This document shows positions 25,601 through 35,230 of a stretch of DNA of 64,000 nt, piece after piece (position 1 is the stretch's first letter; the number at the start of each line of letters is the position of its first letter). A program made the translations under genes and the position numbers. The notes beneath the pieces were generated by a model. That model was not told where the DNA came from and searched no databases. It saw only the letters and a list, made by a program, of their open reading frames with translations. The stretch is from Flabesymbios commensalis (lineage: Eukaryota; Annelida; Polychaeta; Terebellida; Flabelligeridae): assembly GCA_964017125.1 (NCBI GenBank), contig OZ024902.1, positions 56,840,791 through 56,904,790 on the forward strand, given 5' to 3'.

Positions 25601-28600
25601 ATGACTAGATTACACTAGTCAAGCATATATTGATGTTTGGGAATAGCCCACAGCACCACCTAGTTTTAGTCATGGTTGTTACAAATTCAAACCTTGCCAG
25701 GTGAATCAACAGTTACTGAATTTACCATTTATTGCTAAAATATTTTAGTCCAATAGTTTAACAATAAAAAAAACGTACTTATCAACTGTAAACACAAGAG
25801 GTTGAGACATTTTGATGGGTCTATAGGATGTTGAAGGGATAGTACTTAAGTTGTTCCCATGGCATTAAAGATAAGAAATTGTACAATGAGGATTTCTTTA
25901 AAGAATATCAACTGTTGTCTCTTAGAGTTATTTCTAACACGGTGCAGCACCATGCTACCCTTCATGAGTGCCTTTTTGCCTTTCCAATATTCAGTTCTAA
26001 GTGACCATGCCCCTTTGAACTATTGTTATGTCATGGTCACACAGGATAAATTGTTACCTCCTTTAGAAGCTGTTTAATAAAACTTCATTGTACATCTATT
26101 GACAAATGTTGTGCATTCATACCTACCGGTAAGACTTACTGCCTGATAAAGGTGTGTACAGTAGGCCTACATACTTAACTGCAGCTTTTGTGGTTTCTGA
26201 GCATGGGCGTGGAGTACTGGAAGTGCCTAACCTCGTGCACAATGTGCATGATTAAGTGCTCCCTAATAAAAGGTGGAGCCTGGCTATTTTGAAATCCTAG
26301 ATGAAGCACTGCAATGTACATGGCCCATGAACATTCTGTATTGATTATACAAGTTTTTACTTTATAAACTACATGAAAATACATAGTAACATGTACAGTA
26401 TGTGTCTTTGGATCAGAAAGGTTACTATTCATGGAATATCATGAATAAATAGCAAAAATTATATATAACAGAGAGAGCAGGGCCCGGCCATCACAAACAC
26501 CCCTGGCTCAGGGTAGCTAAACAACACATGTGATGTGATCAATGGTGAACCCAAAGTGTTGGCATCTCCTGAGATGCCTCCTATGTCAGATCCACAAGGT
26601 GGAGAAATTGTGGTCATCACTGGTCATTGGCTGAGCCTGTATCAAGATCACATATATCTATAAATCAATAGAATTATAAAATTGAGTTGACAGCATGAAT
26701 CATTTAAAATTGTTATTTTCATTGAGAGGAAAGCCCATCACAGAGTGTATCCAAATCGAATTCTTACTTTATGTACAATATCCCTGCTATAGTCGGGAAA
26801 AGAAATCATTCCCAAACATTTTGCTGAATATAACACGACAATAGCTGTGATCATCTGAAATGAAAAAAACAAAAGAGCTAGAAACACAGCACTATTCATT
26901 TTCATGTTGTCGGCAATACTTCTGAATTGTTCGATTCAATCACGGTATCAATGGTACACAGACTATATAAAATATGTCAGGAATAGCTTGGTTGTTCAGG
27001 CTCACAAAACCTGGAAATTATGTTAACTGGTGACTAAAAATCTATTTTGTGTCTGGATAAAGGATCCCATAAATATTAATAATGCAATGTAGCCTACCCT
27101 CTATCACAAATAATTGTGGTCTATGCGCATCATGATATTGGCCCATGTGGTCAACGGACATTAAAAATGCTATTTAATATGTTTCACTTCTTTAATTAAT
27201 TGCTTTTAATTAAAGCTACATGTACAGAAATATTATCCTGGCTATTATGAACATTTCAATTGATAACCATGGTCACAAAAAAAACATTTCAATATGCATT
27301 GGAAAAGAAAGAGCACATGAACATGACAAGTAGTATTCAGCTAGCATGGTCAGTGAAAAATAAAAAAAATTCGGATTAATTTTGAGACAATTTCATTCAA
27401 GGTCATTTTTTGCAACATTGAAAACAAATTCATGTATATACCGGTACATGTACAGCCCGTGAGCGGGCCCTGGCACATGTGCATAGTGCAAAAAAAAAAA
27501 AAAAAATAGGAAATAAACAAAAAACCAGGACAAACTTGCTATATATCATCGTGATCATACAATGTCATTTACTATCATTACATTGTACTATATAGCAACT
27601 ACCTGGTAAATAACGGGCAATTAATCCCCATAATCACAAGATAGGAGCCTACCATTGATTGTTAACACTTAAAACACTAACTGCCTGGTGATCATCTTAT
27701 AAATGGCCTTTTTTAGCACGTTGTATGTATATTGACATATGTTTTGATTCAATTTGTGGTATAGTGCACATATATTATAAGCAATGTATAATAACTTAAT
27801 CAAATAGTGGGTTGCAGCGACACACATTTTTAACTATATGATATAACAATAAATTGATGTAAATTTTATAATGTACTGATAGCACTTTAACCCTTACACT
27901 GCTGCCTAAAATTTGCAGCATGTGTGGTTTCCCACTAAGTAATATCTGGCAATGATGAACAACTGATATTAAAAGCCACTATATTACAAAATCAGTCAGT
28001 TAGCTCTATTTAAAGCGCAAATAGAAAGGCACCGCAAAACGAAAGTAAAAAAAAAAAAATCAATTTTTTTTTATTTTTTTTTAAGAATTTTTCGGCGACT
28101 ATAGTCGCCCACAGCAGGCTGCGCTTGGTTAATTTTGGGCGACTATAGTCGCCCATAGCAGTGTAAGGGTTAAGGTACATCGGGATCATGATTCAATTTA
28201 ATATACCGGCACCTATCATAATCATGATAATATGTAAATTTTATTATACCTATATGGATCATTTGGGTAGACAACTTGTGCTGCTAGTCTGACCACATAT
28301 ATATATACGGTTTCAGTAAAGTTTTACATAAAATATAATCACGTTAAAAATGATAAACTTATTTGTGGTAGATAACAAGACATTAAAATATTAATTTTTC
28401 AAATGTTTTTTTCAAAAATATAGTAATAGTTTTCATCATTTGAAGCTGGTAATTACGTTAACAATTGAAGCTTTAAATCAATGAAAAGTAGAAACATATA
28501 ATTCAGGAGCACAAAAGTTAAAGTAGGTAGATCTTTCACTTCACTGATACATAATATTTATTTAATTCTGACAGACCCTAATCCTGTGGGCCTACAATCT

Positions 28601-31600
28601 ATGTTAAACAGATTATGACGATCCACCTGTAGACTTTAATTCTTCAGATGACATCTAACATTGCTATGACGCAAATTTCACACGCTATAGGCTGGCGGAC
28701 AGATGCTAATTTCCAGCCCTGCTACATGATATATACATGGCATTAGAATGATAATTGACAATTAGCCAGCATGAAACTACCTTAAGACAATTTAAGCTTG
28801 CATAAAAACTAATGAACAAAATATTCAGACATAAAGTAAACTGAGAAAAAAAGGCTTACCTGGCCCAGACCGAGAAACTGATAAGATGGGAAACTGAAAA
28901 TAAAAAATTCAAGATACACATATATGTACACGTATATATATCAGATTGTTGCTTTTGGTATTCCATACATATATGCTAATGGTTTGTAGGATATAAATAG
29001 CTTATAACATGTATAACTGTAGAAGGCGTTTAACCCTCCAATACACATTACAGTAGTCTGTAGCATATACATACAACAAATTTATTGAAGACTCGGGGCG
29101 AGTACTGAACAAAAGTAGGCCTACTTGAGTACAAGCACTTGATTTTCATACTTGAGAACAAGTACTGATACTGTGTAAAGTAATTGACTACGAGTAATAA
29201 GTATTTTGGTTGTTAACATGGTTAACTTCTAATTGAATAAATGAAAAAATAATAAATATATGATTGATTGAAATATATTATTTTAGATGTATGTGTTTTT
29301 TTAAAAGAAAATAATTTATAATGCATACATGATACCGTATTTATTCTAATAAACAACCAGGGCATTAATTAGAATACCCTCAAGATAACAGGGGGATTGG
29401 CATTTATTTAACTTTAATTTAATTCAACTTTTTCAGCATTGTTTAAAACTTCAAAAACAATTTACTCAAAACTATCATTTAGGTACTAGGATTGTTTCAC
29501 CTGTGACTGACGATATAGTGTACATGATTGTGTGTTTTATTTTCAAAACAGAGGGAGTGAGCGTTTATTGGAATCTATGCGTTTACTAGAATAAATACGG
29601 TATGTAGGCCTACACAAGTATTGTCCTTTAGTAAACAACACTCGGGACTAAATATTTTCCCAGTTATTAAATAATTTTCCCACTAAATTTTGTTGTTTGT
29701 GTCCAGAACTTTATGTTGCAAAAAACATAAGCTTGAAAACTTTGGGTAATGCTGGTAAAATTTTGGGCAAGTGCTGGCACTCACAGTGATACATTAATGA
29801 GCCTTATCATATATTAAATGATGAAAAAGATCAAGGCTATTTAAGGTTCACAGATTACAATTGTTCCACGAAAACAGGCACACTTTACTTGCTTGTGACA
29901 ATACCTTGGGTATTGCAAGTAATAGTTGAGATATTAGCTTATTTTTAAAACTTTATAAAATTGTAAATATCAAATCAAATCACATCAAGTTTATTCTCTT
30001 TATCTTGTTACAAGACATGTGAGATATAGGTGAGATATATAAATTTTCATTTGTTTACCAGGAAGGCATACAGTAAAATTACAACATTTGTTTTATCCAT
30101 GCATTCACATACTTAACGATAATTTGTATGAGTTTAGATAGTTTCAGTAAATTAGTTCCACTCGCATTCATACCATGATAAAAAATAAAAATCGAGGGAT
30201 GTGTAAATATGTGTTTGCTCAGTAATGACTTTTTCTGCTCAGCAAAGAAAGGACATTTTAATACGTAATGGAACTCGTCTCCCACTTCATTTATGTGGCA
30301 TAAAGGGCAGTATATTAAATTTCTGTCCTGTGAATTTTGTCTGAATTTTTCAACAGGGAGTTTATGATTTCGACATCAAATTTACAGAGTGGAATCCATA
30401 GTGCTGCTGGTAGACTGATTAGGTAATTTTCTCTTTCATGATTTAGTTTCAACATTCTGAAGTTATTGGATTTGATCTCGGAGGCGCTGTAATTAGATAG
30501 TTAAAGAGGTCTATCCCAGTGGGAATAGTTTGGCTTTGCCAGACCCCCAAGAGACCACAACCACATAGTATTTTCTTAACAAATAATATCCACGGAAAGT
30601 GGTAGATATTATTTGTGTGTAGGCCTAAACTATATCTGTATATAAACTTGTAAATAAAATATGACTTTTTAGATTGTCTGCCCTGTACGTAACTACTGGA
30701 GAACATTGCTCTACATCCATTGGAGTATCTAAATTGTTTTTTCTTTTACAAATCGACCATCACTATTCTTGAATTTAATTATCATTATTAAACTTGTGTG
30801 CACTAAGTGTCATAAATTGAATAAAATGGAAGGTTACTTTCTGAAATTTGATGTTACAGGGTTATATCAGGCCGCCGTAGGACATCATGTACTCATTGTG
30901 TAACCTCACACCATTAACCTTTTAACCTCTTAACATGCTTAACCCTTACACTGCTATGGGCGACTATAATCACCAAAAATTAACCAAGCGCAGCCTGCTG
31001 TGTGCGACTATAGTCGCCAAATAAATTTAAAAAAAAAAAAAAAAAAAAATTTTTAATTTACTTTCGTTTTGTGGTGCCTTTCTATTTGCGCTTTAAAGAT
31101 AGCTAACTGACTAATTTTGTAATATAATGGCTTTTAATATCAGTTGTTCATCAGATGTTTTTTTGAAGAAAAAACGTGCCAGATATTACTTAGTGGGAAA
31201 CCTCACATGCTGCAAATTTTAGCATGTTTAGGCAGCAGTGTAAGGGTTAAGCGAGACTGAATTGTTCAATTACATATTTTAACCCTTTTGCTGGCCCCTT
31301 GTGCTGAAACCGACCGAAAAACAGCATCGGCGAATTTGTTCAATCCGGTCAGATCTGGCCCTACTGATTTTCTATTGTGTGTACATGTTTGCCTATATTT
31401 CTAGAATATTTTATACTATTGTCATGTCATTTTTCTTTTTAATAAGTGCCATTCCCCCTGTTCTGTTGACTCAGCTAGGGGTATTCTAATTACCGCCTGG
31501 CAGGGCATTTATTAGAATAAATAAAGTATTTGTTAAAGGGACTGTCCTAGGCTAAAATCATCAAAAAATCGATTATTTTCTTTTGGCTTGATGATATATA

Positions 31601-34140
31601 TGACCATATGCAAAAGTTTTTAAATTTTTGTGCTGCGTATTTATCAGTTAGGCTAGATATAAAGACGAAATTCCCGTATTTCTTATTTTTGACATGCCGT
31701 ATATCCCCGCGTATAGTGCTGTGACACAGGACAGACACAGGTCTGCATACACGATGCTCATGACGGGAGCAGCTGCAACAGTACAGCTCTGCAAAACTAA
31801 AGGGTAGTATCTGCTTACTTGTATAGTAAGCAGATACTGTTTTTTCATTTTTCACGGCAGAGTGGATGTCGTCAGAACTGTCTGGTTTTGGCCTGCATAG
31901 GCTACATATACACCCCGATTTTAAAATATTTATATTTCGTCGACAAATTTATATTATTTTAATTAATCTATTAAAAAGACCATATTTTTGTCTAGACACT
32001 AGGACGTGACCTGTCTGACATTTGGGTTGTGATCCTGCGACCTCGTCAGCTGTCTAGAGGTGGCTGTATAAGGTGTCAAGTTGTAATAACACAGCTGCGC
32101 TCTGTGAACTACAGCTGACAGATACCACCATTTGCTCAATACCGTATCAGCAGCGGGAACAGCAGTAGGCGTTAATGTTATCCAAGCAATGTGGACATTC
32201 TGAGGCCTACACGTATAGAATTTGCCATATGAAATATAATCCGTGATATCTTGTTATATTTCGTGAACGCATTTCTCTCATTTCAATACATCTTAATAAA
32301 ATATCATGTTCAGATAGGCCTACCGTCGTACACAATAGAACACTCCCATATATGAAAGGCGATCTTAGATTAAATCATTATTAATATAAATGAACAGGTC
32401 AGGAGTGTGAATTGGTTGCAGACTAACTGCGTCATTTATCTGCCCGTGGTTGTCAAAGGTGCCACATGCGTCGGGGGAGTGTGAGACAGGGGCACTCACA
32501 ACAAACACACTCAATGTCCAATGCTGCTTTATAATTGTTGGGTCAGCTTCGACGACAGTGTCCTAACTTTGACCCAGCATTGTGTTAGTGTAAAGTGCTC
32601 ACTTGGTGCATTATCACAATCGTCAGGAGGCCTCTAATTTGCTAATATACGTGGTCTGTGAAATACAGTAAATGACAATGTACTATTTGGAAAGGCACAG
32701 CCTAACTGATGTTCTTGTTGTATAGGCCTGCTTGCCAAACACACTGACTGTCCGACATTTACAGATACGTTTTACCGCTAGAGAACTTATCGCTGAGCTT
32801 ACCGCTAGAGAACTAAAATTGTACTAAATTCTACCTCTATGTATAATACGAGGTGCCTTTTTGTGACATGAATAGCTAAGAAAAAACATCACATATACAC
32901 GGGGATATACGGTGGTTAGGCCAAAACAAAATATATGTTTGTTTCCGATTTGTTGTCAGTTTAACCAGTGGGTAGGTAGGAAATTTATTTTATTTTATTT
33001 TTTGTCACTTCAACCAATCGGTAGGTAAGAATTTTATTTTATTTTATTTGGTGCCAAATTCACTTTCATGCATGTCTTATCTGTACATTACGTAACGATT
33101 TTTTGTTTTTTTTGACACTTTTTGACCCCACTCTCCTTTTCGTAACGTTTTTCAGAGTTACTTTGACTACAGTCTGTAACTCATCCCTGAACTTAATGAT
33201 TTCCTAAAAAAAAAAAAAATTTTTTTTTTTTTTGGAAATCCATAAAATAAATTTGGGTCGCACATGTTTTGATAGGGTCGGTCGGAAATCGAAAACAAAC
33301 AATACTTTTTTTAGGCCTTAGCAAAAATAGGAAATCAAGAATTTTGTCTCTATATCTAGCCTAACTGGTGAATACGCAGCACAAAAATGTCAAAACTTAT
33401 GCAGTTCTAGTCTATGGACATGTTTACATCATATGGTGATATTAATAAGCCAAAATAAAATAGACACCAAGTAGGCCTACAAGTATAAGTACTGAGCAAC
33501 CAAAATGAAAATCAGAAATTGAAAATATTGATAGTGCTGTAAATATCCGGTGGTAAAAAAGCGATTATCAAAGCCTCCTGCTTCCCAAACTGAAATGAGT
33601 TAATTACAGGCCTTCAGATTTGAAAATTGGTGGCGAGTGAAAGAAAGCTCACCTCCAAGTGGTGAGGCGAGTCATCACTCTGACCAAATGCAATGGCTAA
33701 CTGGTTGATGAAAATTAAAAAAAACCTCTATAAATTTGCAATTAAAAACAAATCTGACAACACTGAGGTGAGCTGTATTTCACTCACCCGTCTTTACACT
33801 TGCGTGAGTTATGGTCATTGGTGTGCGTGAGCAATCACTCACGCCAAATCTGAAGGCCTGAAATTAGTTAAGTTAATTGGGAAACTAACATTAAAAGGCT
33901 ACCATTAAAAGGCATTATTAGTTATATAAATAATTATTTTAACTAACATTAAAAGCCTACCTCACTGTAACAGATATGACAAAAAATAGTGTTTAAAAAT
34001 ACTCACCTATATGATGTCAATACCAATTTATTGATGATAATAATGAAAAAGGATGACACTCCATAGAAAGCTGCAGCTCCAAGTTTGTATTTTGCAGTAA
34101 TAACTGGTGGAGTCTCCTCCATTGAACTTGAAGAAGACAT
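13684..34140 (-). CDS. SLC35D1/2-like: SLC35D-type nucleotide-sugar transporter, complete, 11 exons
   Basis: Exons: 34007-34140, 28860-28893, 26768-26854, 24515-24582, 22391-22462, 21787-21855, 20293-20395, 19732-19824, 18290-18436, 16347-16429, 13684-13813. They join into 1,020 bases (339 residues plus TAG). All introns have GT..AG ends and the phases agree. Family blocks in order: FYGVSSF (about 25), FLGLGQM (51-57), [10 protein letters not shown] (87-96), [13 protein letters not shown] (109-121), SADLAFDL (155-162), ANGVYTKK (177-184), YNALFM (199-204), [18 protein letters not shown] (240-257), [27 protein letters not shown] (300-309). Human SLC35D1 and D2 have 355 and 337 residues. The family exchanges UDP-sugars (UDP-GlcA, UDP-GlcNAc and others) across the ER or Golgi membrane for glycan and proteoglycan synthesis and is related to fly fringe connection. 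The D1/D2 choice and the substrate are inferred. The introns are full of MITEs; no exon is broken. Confidence 0.93.
13814..15860. other. SLC35D intron 10, left part
   Basis: No exon or RNA gene is recognised. The segment 14590-15110 contains 'gaaagccgcgagtgggtggccgg', a TATA-like 'ttatataagc' (14917) and an AATAAA (15065), an arrangement that could belong to an unrecognised repeat. Frames at 15181, 15274 and 15532 (62-97 codons) have no known domains. Confidence 0.4.
15861..16099. mobile_element. TTAACCCTT-type MITE in intron 10
   Basis: Ends TTAACCCTTAACC at the left and 'gataagggttga' at the right. Inside, 'acccacttcaggttgtg' is mirrored by 'cacaacttcaagtgggt', as in the family at 12661. 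The right TTAA has drifted. It is an older relative. Confidence 0.6.
16644..16743 (+). mobile_element. tRNA-derived SINE head, copy 1
   Basis: A-box-like TGGCTAGATTTGTAG (16679) and a good B-box GGTTCGATCCC (16723) are spaced as in a tRNA, with 'ggcatcacgatgcc' where the anticodon arm would be. No canonical 7-base anticodon loop or acceptor pairing forms, so this is a SINE head and not a tRNA gene. A second copy starts 289 bases on with the same leader (16933). Confidence 0.55.
16933..17030 (+). mobile_element. tRNA-derived SINE head, copy 2
   Basis: The same leader 'ggagtgatta' and A-box TGGCTAGATTGGTAG are present, but where copy 1 has its B-box this copy has a run of 'gatcgatcgatcg'. The internal pol III promoter is therefore incomplete. 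The two copies look like a segmental duplication of about 290 bp. Confidence 0.5.
17031..18155. repeat. Composite dispersed repeat in intron 9
   Basis: Three worn units of 'gtcataaccccta..', 'taagggatgtttgtgcgcaatatgaaaacaatccagca' and 'ttccgagatat' (17085-17180, 17395-17480, 17560-17645) are followed by about three units containing 'catctccatat' and 'ggccattttgaattt' (17760-18070). It ends in 'gggcgggggataaa'. Related stretches are at 10957 and 53306-54370. No coding region is recognised. Confidence 0.55.
17212..17358. mobile_element. Short TTAACCCTTT MITE
   Basis: TTAA then CCCTTTAACAGCGGG at the left; 'ccgcggtgaaaggggtaattaa' at the right. The 19-base phrase 'ttttggcgacatccgcggt' repeats at 17296 and 17332. 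It belongs to the TTAACCCTT end type and interrupts the composite repeat around it. Confidence 0.5.
19191..19432. mobile_element. TTAACCCTT-type MITE, worn
   Basis: Left end 'taacccttatcatgctaa', right end 'gtcagcacaataagtcttaa' (imperfect mirror). Inside, 'cttgaagttgtgtttcgcaacc' matches the inner part of the CCGCC family. Its right TTAA is shared with the left TTAA of the next MITE, so the two are adjacent at a single target site. Confidence 0.5.
19433..19670. mobile_element. TTAA MITE, CCCTTnRACCGCC family, copy 2
   Basis: CCCTTTGACCGCC at the left and GGCGGTTAAAGGG at the right. The body is nearly identical to 12661-12897 over about 235 bp in the same orientation, which implies recent spread. 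The right-hand TTAA has changed to 'gcaa'. It lies about 60 bases from SLC35D exon 8. Confidence 0.8.
20229..20263. repeat. Poly(C) tract
   Basis: A run of C with a single G occupies this position in SLC35D intron 7, 30 bases from the exon 7 donor side. It is a likely length-variable site. Confidence 0.7.
20905..21290. repeat. Two-unit GGTCAAGGTCA dispersed repeat
   Basis: A unit of about 150 bp occurs twice (20930-21065 and 21068-21190): 'gacttggtgaccttgaaactaggtcaaggtaactgaatg' is followed by 'cttgaccttcaaatta', 'atgaggtaaaaaatgaaggtc' and 'gcgcttaca'. It ends in C-rich 'gcccgcccgtctgccca' and 'ccttaatggctgagggttataaaa'. Repeats of this layout are common in marine invertebrate genomes. It is non-coding. 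Confidence 0.6.
21420..21733. mobile_element. hAT-like MITE with CAGGnTTCCCAC ends
   Basis: CAGGATTCCCACAG at the left and CTGTGGGTACCCAG at the right, with mirrored 'tccatgacttttccatgac' and 'ggttttccataattctccatgac' inside. TGAAA flanks both sides (21415-21419 and 21734-21738), part of a possible longer duplication. It lies 50 bases from SLC35D exon 6. It is non-coding. Confidence 0.65.
22685..22892. mobile_element. MITE with CAGAGTTTCCGCC ends
   Basis: CAGAGTTTCCGCCAGGGGG at the left is mirrored by 'ccccctctggcggaaaccctg' at the right, about 208 bp apart, with a G run and 'ggggga' inside. The ends resemble hAT MITEs. A clear 8-bp target duplication was not found. It lies in SLC35D intron 4. 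Confidence 0.6.
22893..24514. other. SLC35D intron 4, no gene seen
   Basis: Apart from the MITE at its left, this intron shows no exon, RNA gene or bounded repeat. The frames at 23088 (minus) and 23257 (plus) overlap each other, lack known domains and are taken as chance. Confidence 0.45.
24643..25000. repeat. Possible 'GGGGCCAAT' element
   Basis: 'ggggccaatatacc' at 24641 and 'ggggccaatgg' at 24966 bracket about 330 bp. The words are direct, and partial mirrors ('cgcccacatcaaattcatc' and 'gatgtcaacttgattagccca') lie inside. The boundaries are uncertain. Confidence 0.25.
25235..25448. mobile_element. MITE with CTGTAGATCTG ends and TA target
   Basis: A perfect 11-bp inverted end CTGTAGATCTG/CAGATCTACAG is flanked by TA on both sides (25233-25234 and 25449-25450). 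The interior is AT-rich with 'attcgcgaggttttaatttgc' and 'aaaattctcgaattc' type words. It lies in SLC35D intron 3. A TA target suggests Tc1/mariner mobilisation. Confidence 0.7.
25449..26767. other. SLC35D intron 3, remaining part
   Basis: No further exon is seen between exons 4 and 3. The frames at 25859-26077 and 26175-26432 have no recognisable domain. A stretch near 26480-26640 has balanced composition but matches nothing that could be identified here. Confidence 0.4.
27891..28169. mobile_element. TTAA MITE, CCCTTACACTGCTG family, copy 1
   Basis: TTAA-CCCTTACACTGCTG at the left and CAGTGTAAGGG-TTAA at the right (TTAA at 27887-27890 and 28170-28173). The palindrome GGCGACTATAGTCGCC occurs twice near the right end. 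A purine/T tract divides the halves. It is a different subfamily from the CCGCC type but uses the same target. It lies in SLC35D intron 2. Confidence 0.8.
29335..29600. mobile_element. MITE with CCGTATTTATTCTA ends and TA target
   Basis: CCGTATTTATTCTAATAAAC at the left is mirrored by 'gtttactagaataaatacgg' at the right, flanked by TA (29333-29334 and 29601-29602). A related end lies at about 31488-31528 ('ttaccgcctggcagggcatttattagaataaata'). It lies in SLC35D intron 1. Confidence 0.75.
29985..30790 (-). mobile_element. 3' part of a LINE, minus strand
   Basis: Minus-strand frames read as the C-terminal region of a LINE ORF2: [15 protein letters not shown] (about 30550), then CPLCH followed by [18 protein letters not shown] (about 30240-30310), a zinc-knuckle-like CX2C...C block. 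The 3' end carries 'cttgatgtgatttgatttga', a short TTGAY-type repeat like the end of the LINE at 57428. Several frameshifts separate the pieces. It lies inside SLC35D intron 1, in the same orientation as that gene. Confidence 0.7.
30943..31246. mobile_element. TTAA MITE, CCCTTACACTGCTG family, copy 2
   Basis: TTAA-CCCTTACACTGCTATGGGCGACTATA at the left and GCAGCAGTGTAAGGG-TTAA at the right. It is the copy at 27891 in the opposite orientation, with the same 'gcgcaaatagaaaggca' and 'gatattaaaagcc' words on the other strand. Copies this alike in one intron could pair or recombine. Confidence 0.8.
31697..32912. mobile_element. CCGTATATCCCCG-ended DNA element, 1.2 kb
   Basis: CCGTATATCCCCGCGTATA at the left and its mirror 'tatacacggggatatacgg' at the right bound 1,216 bp. 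No transposase frame is seen. It contains the short MITE at 32500-32590. The bases TG adjoin both ends, which is too little to define the target duplication. It lies in SLC35D intron 1. Confidence 0.65.
32500..32590. mobile_element. Short CAAACAC-family MITE, copy 3
   Basis: 'caacaaacacactcaatgtcc...gggtcagcttcgacgacagtg...gacccagcattgtgttagtg' matches the layout of the copies at 9672 and 60175: CAAACAC arms around a TTCGACG core. The right arm has drifted. Confidence 0.5.
32919..33317. mobile_element. GGCCTAA-ended MITE, 399 bp
   Basis: GGCCAAAACAAAATATATG at the left; TTAGGCC at the right, with 'gtttgtttccgat' mirrored by 'atcgaaaacaaac'. TTA is duplicated at the flanks (32916-32918 and 33318-33320). 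It shares ends, 'ccgaccga' and 'ggtaggtagg' words with the 1.3-kb element at 118-1423 and is its internal-deletion relative. Confidence 0.75.
33607..33860. mobile_element. hAT-like MITE with CAGGCCTTCAGATTTG ends
   Basis: CAGGCCTTCAGATTTG at the left is mirrored by 'caaatctgaaggcctg' at the right, 254 bp apart, with 'gagtgaaagaaagctcacc' and 'caatcactcacgcc' inside. An 8-bp target duplication is not clear. It lies 150 bases from the exon 1 donor of SLC35D. Confidence 0.65.
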
Positions 34141-34429
34141 CTTTTTTTCTGATTAAGTATCTTTAGGGACTATCTACATCTCACTTTCACAAGTAAACAA
34201 ATATAAATAAAATCAGAAATAATTTCAAAGCTCTAATATTGCATATCAAGTAATTTTTAAAAAGTTTTAATTTTCGGGAATTTCATAAGAAGGACAAATT
34301 CGCTAATTCAATTATTGAGCGAAGATTTTTATTATATTAGCGCTATATATCATGGAATATTACTGACAATTAAGTATTTTATATAAAAACAGCAGTTTCA
34401 AATTTGTATTGCAGTGAGTCATCATGGGA

Positions 34430-35230
34430 AGTGTGAAATATTTACCAGTCATTAAAAGCTGGAGTGTATCCCAACTATTGGAAATCAAGTCATGTCATAC
34501 CAATTTACAAGAAGGATGACCCCAAAAATAAATCAAATTATAGACCAATATTTCAAAAATATTTGAGAGGCTAGTCCATCAGAAACTATATTCTTTCCTT
34601 CAGCACAACACACTTCTCAGTTCAAACAATTCAGGTTTTCACTCAGGCGATACTACTTACCATAAATCAGCTCACTTAAGTATAACTCATAATATTTACA
34701 AAGCCATTGACAAAGGCAAAGATATTCGTGTAGTATTTCTAGACATGTCAAAGGCATTCGACAAAGTCTGTCACAAAGGTATTGTTCACAAACTGAAGTG
34801 CAAAGGTGTAAGTGGTTCTCTAATTCTCAGATGGTTTGAAAGCTACCTGGAAGGCAGAAGCCAACATTAGTGATAGACGGTGCTTTCCCAGACTACCAGC
34901 CAGTTAAAGCTGCTGTTCCACGAGGCTCCATACTGGGCCCTCTCCTTTTTTTGGTTCAAATTGACAACATAAGCCAAGACATTATTTCTGACATTCACCT
35001 CTTTGCTGATGACATTATAATAATCTAATACGTAGATGACCCAGTTTTTTCAGCTAACATCCTAAATTCGGATCTTTCACTGTTAATGTCATGGACACTG
35101 AAGTGGTTAATGTTGTTTAATGTCTTGAAATGTGTAGTGCTAAACATATCTCTGAAGCGTAAAACCCTAACTCACCCACCATTGACTTTAAATGGATTTG
35201 AGCTACAACAGGTTTCTTCTCATAACAATT
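34430..35230 (+). mobile_element. LINE reverse-transcriptase fragment upstream of SLC35D
   Basis: Plus-strand frames read LKAGVYPNYWKSSHVIPIYK, KKDDPKNKSNYRPI, VVFLDMSKAFDKVCHKGI (about 34730), a GSILGPLLF box (34930) and LFADD (35000), in the usual RT order of CR1/Jockey-type LINEs. Several frameshifts and stops, and both ends missing, make it a dead fragment. It begins about 290 bases upstream of the SLC35D start codon on the opposite strand, so it limits how far that promoter can extend as unique DNA. Confidence 0.75.

Larger units (their letters stand above)
31533..33465. mobile_element. TTAA fold-back element relative, carrying two insertions
   Basis: The left arm (31533-31690: TTAA-AGGGACTG, 'gttaggctagatataaagacgaaattcccgtatttctta') and the right arm (33318-33465: 'ctatatctagcctaactggtgaatacgcagc', 'gtctatggacatgtttacatcatatgg') match the two halves of the element at 6018-7122 in mirror orientation. 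Its outermost right end is lost. Elements at 31697-32912 and 32919-33317 have inserted between the arms. Confidence 0.65.
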
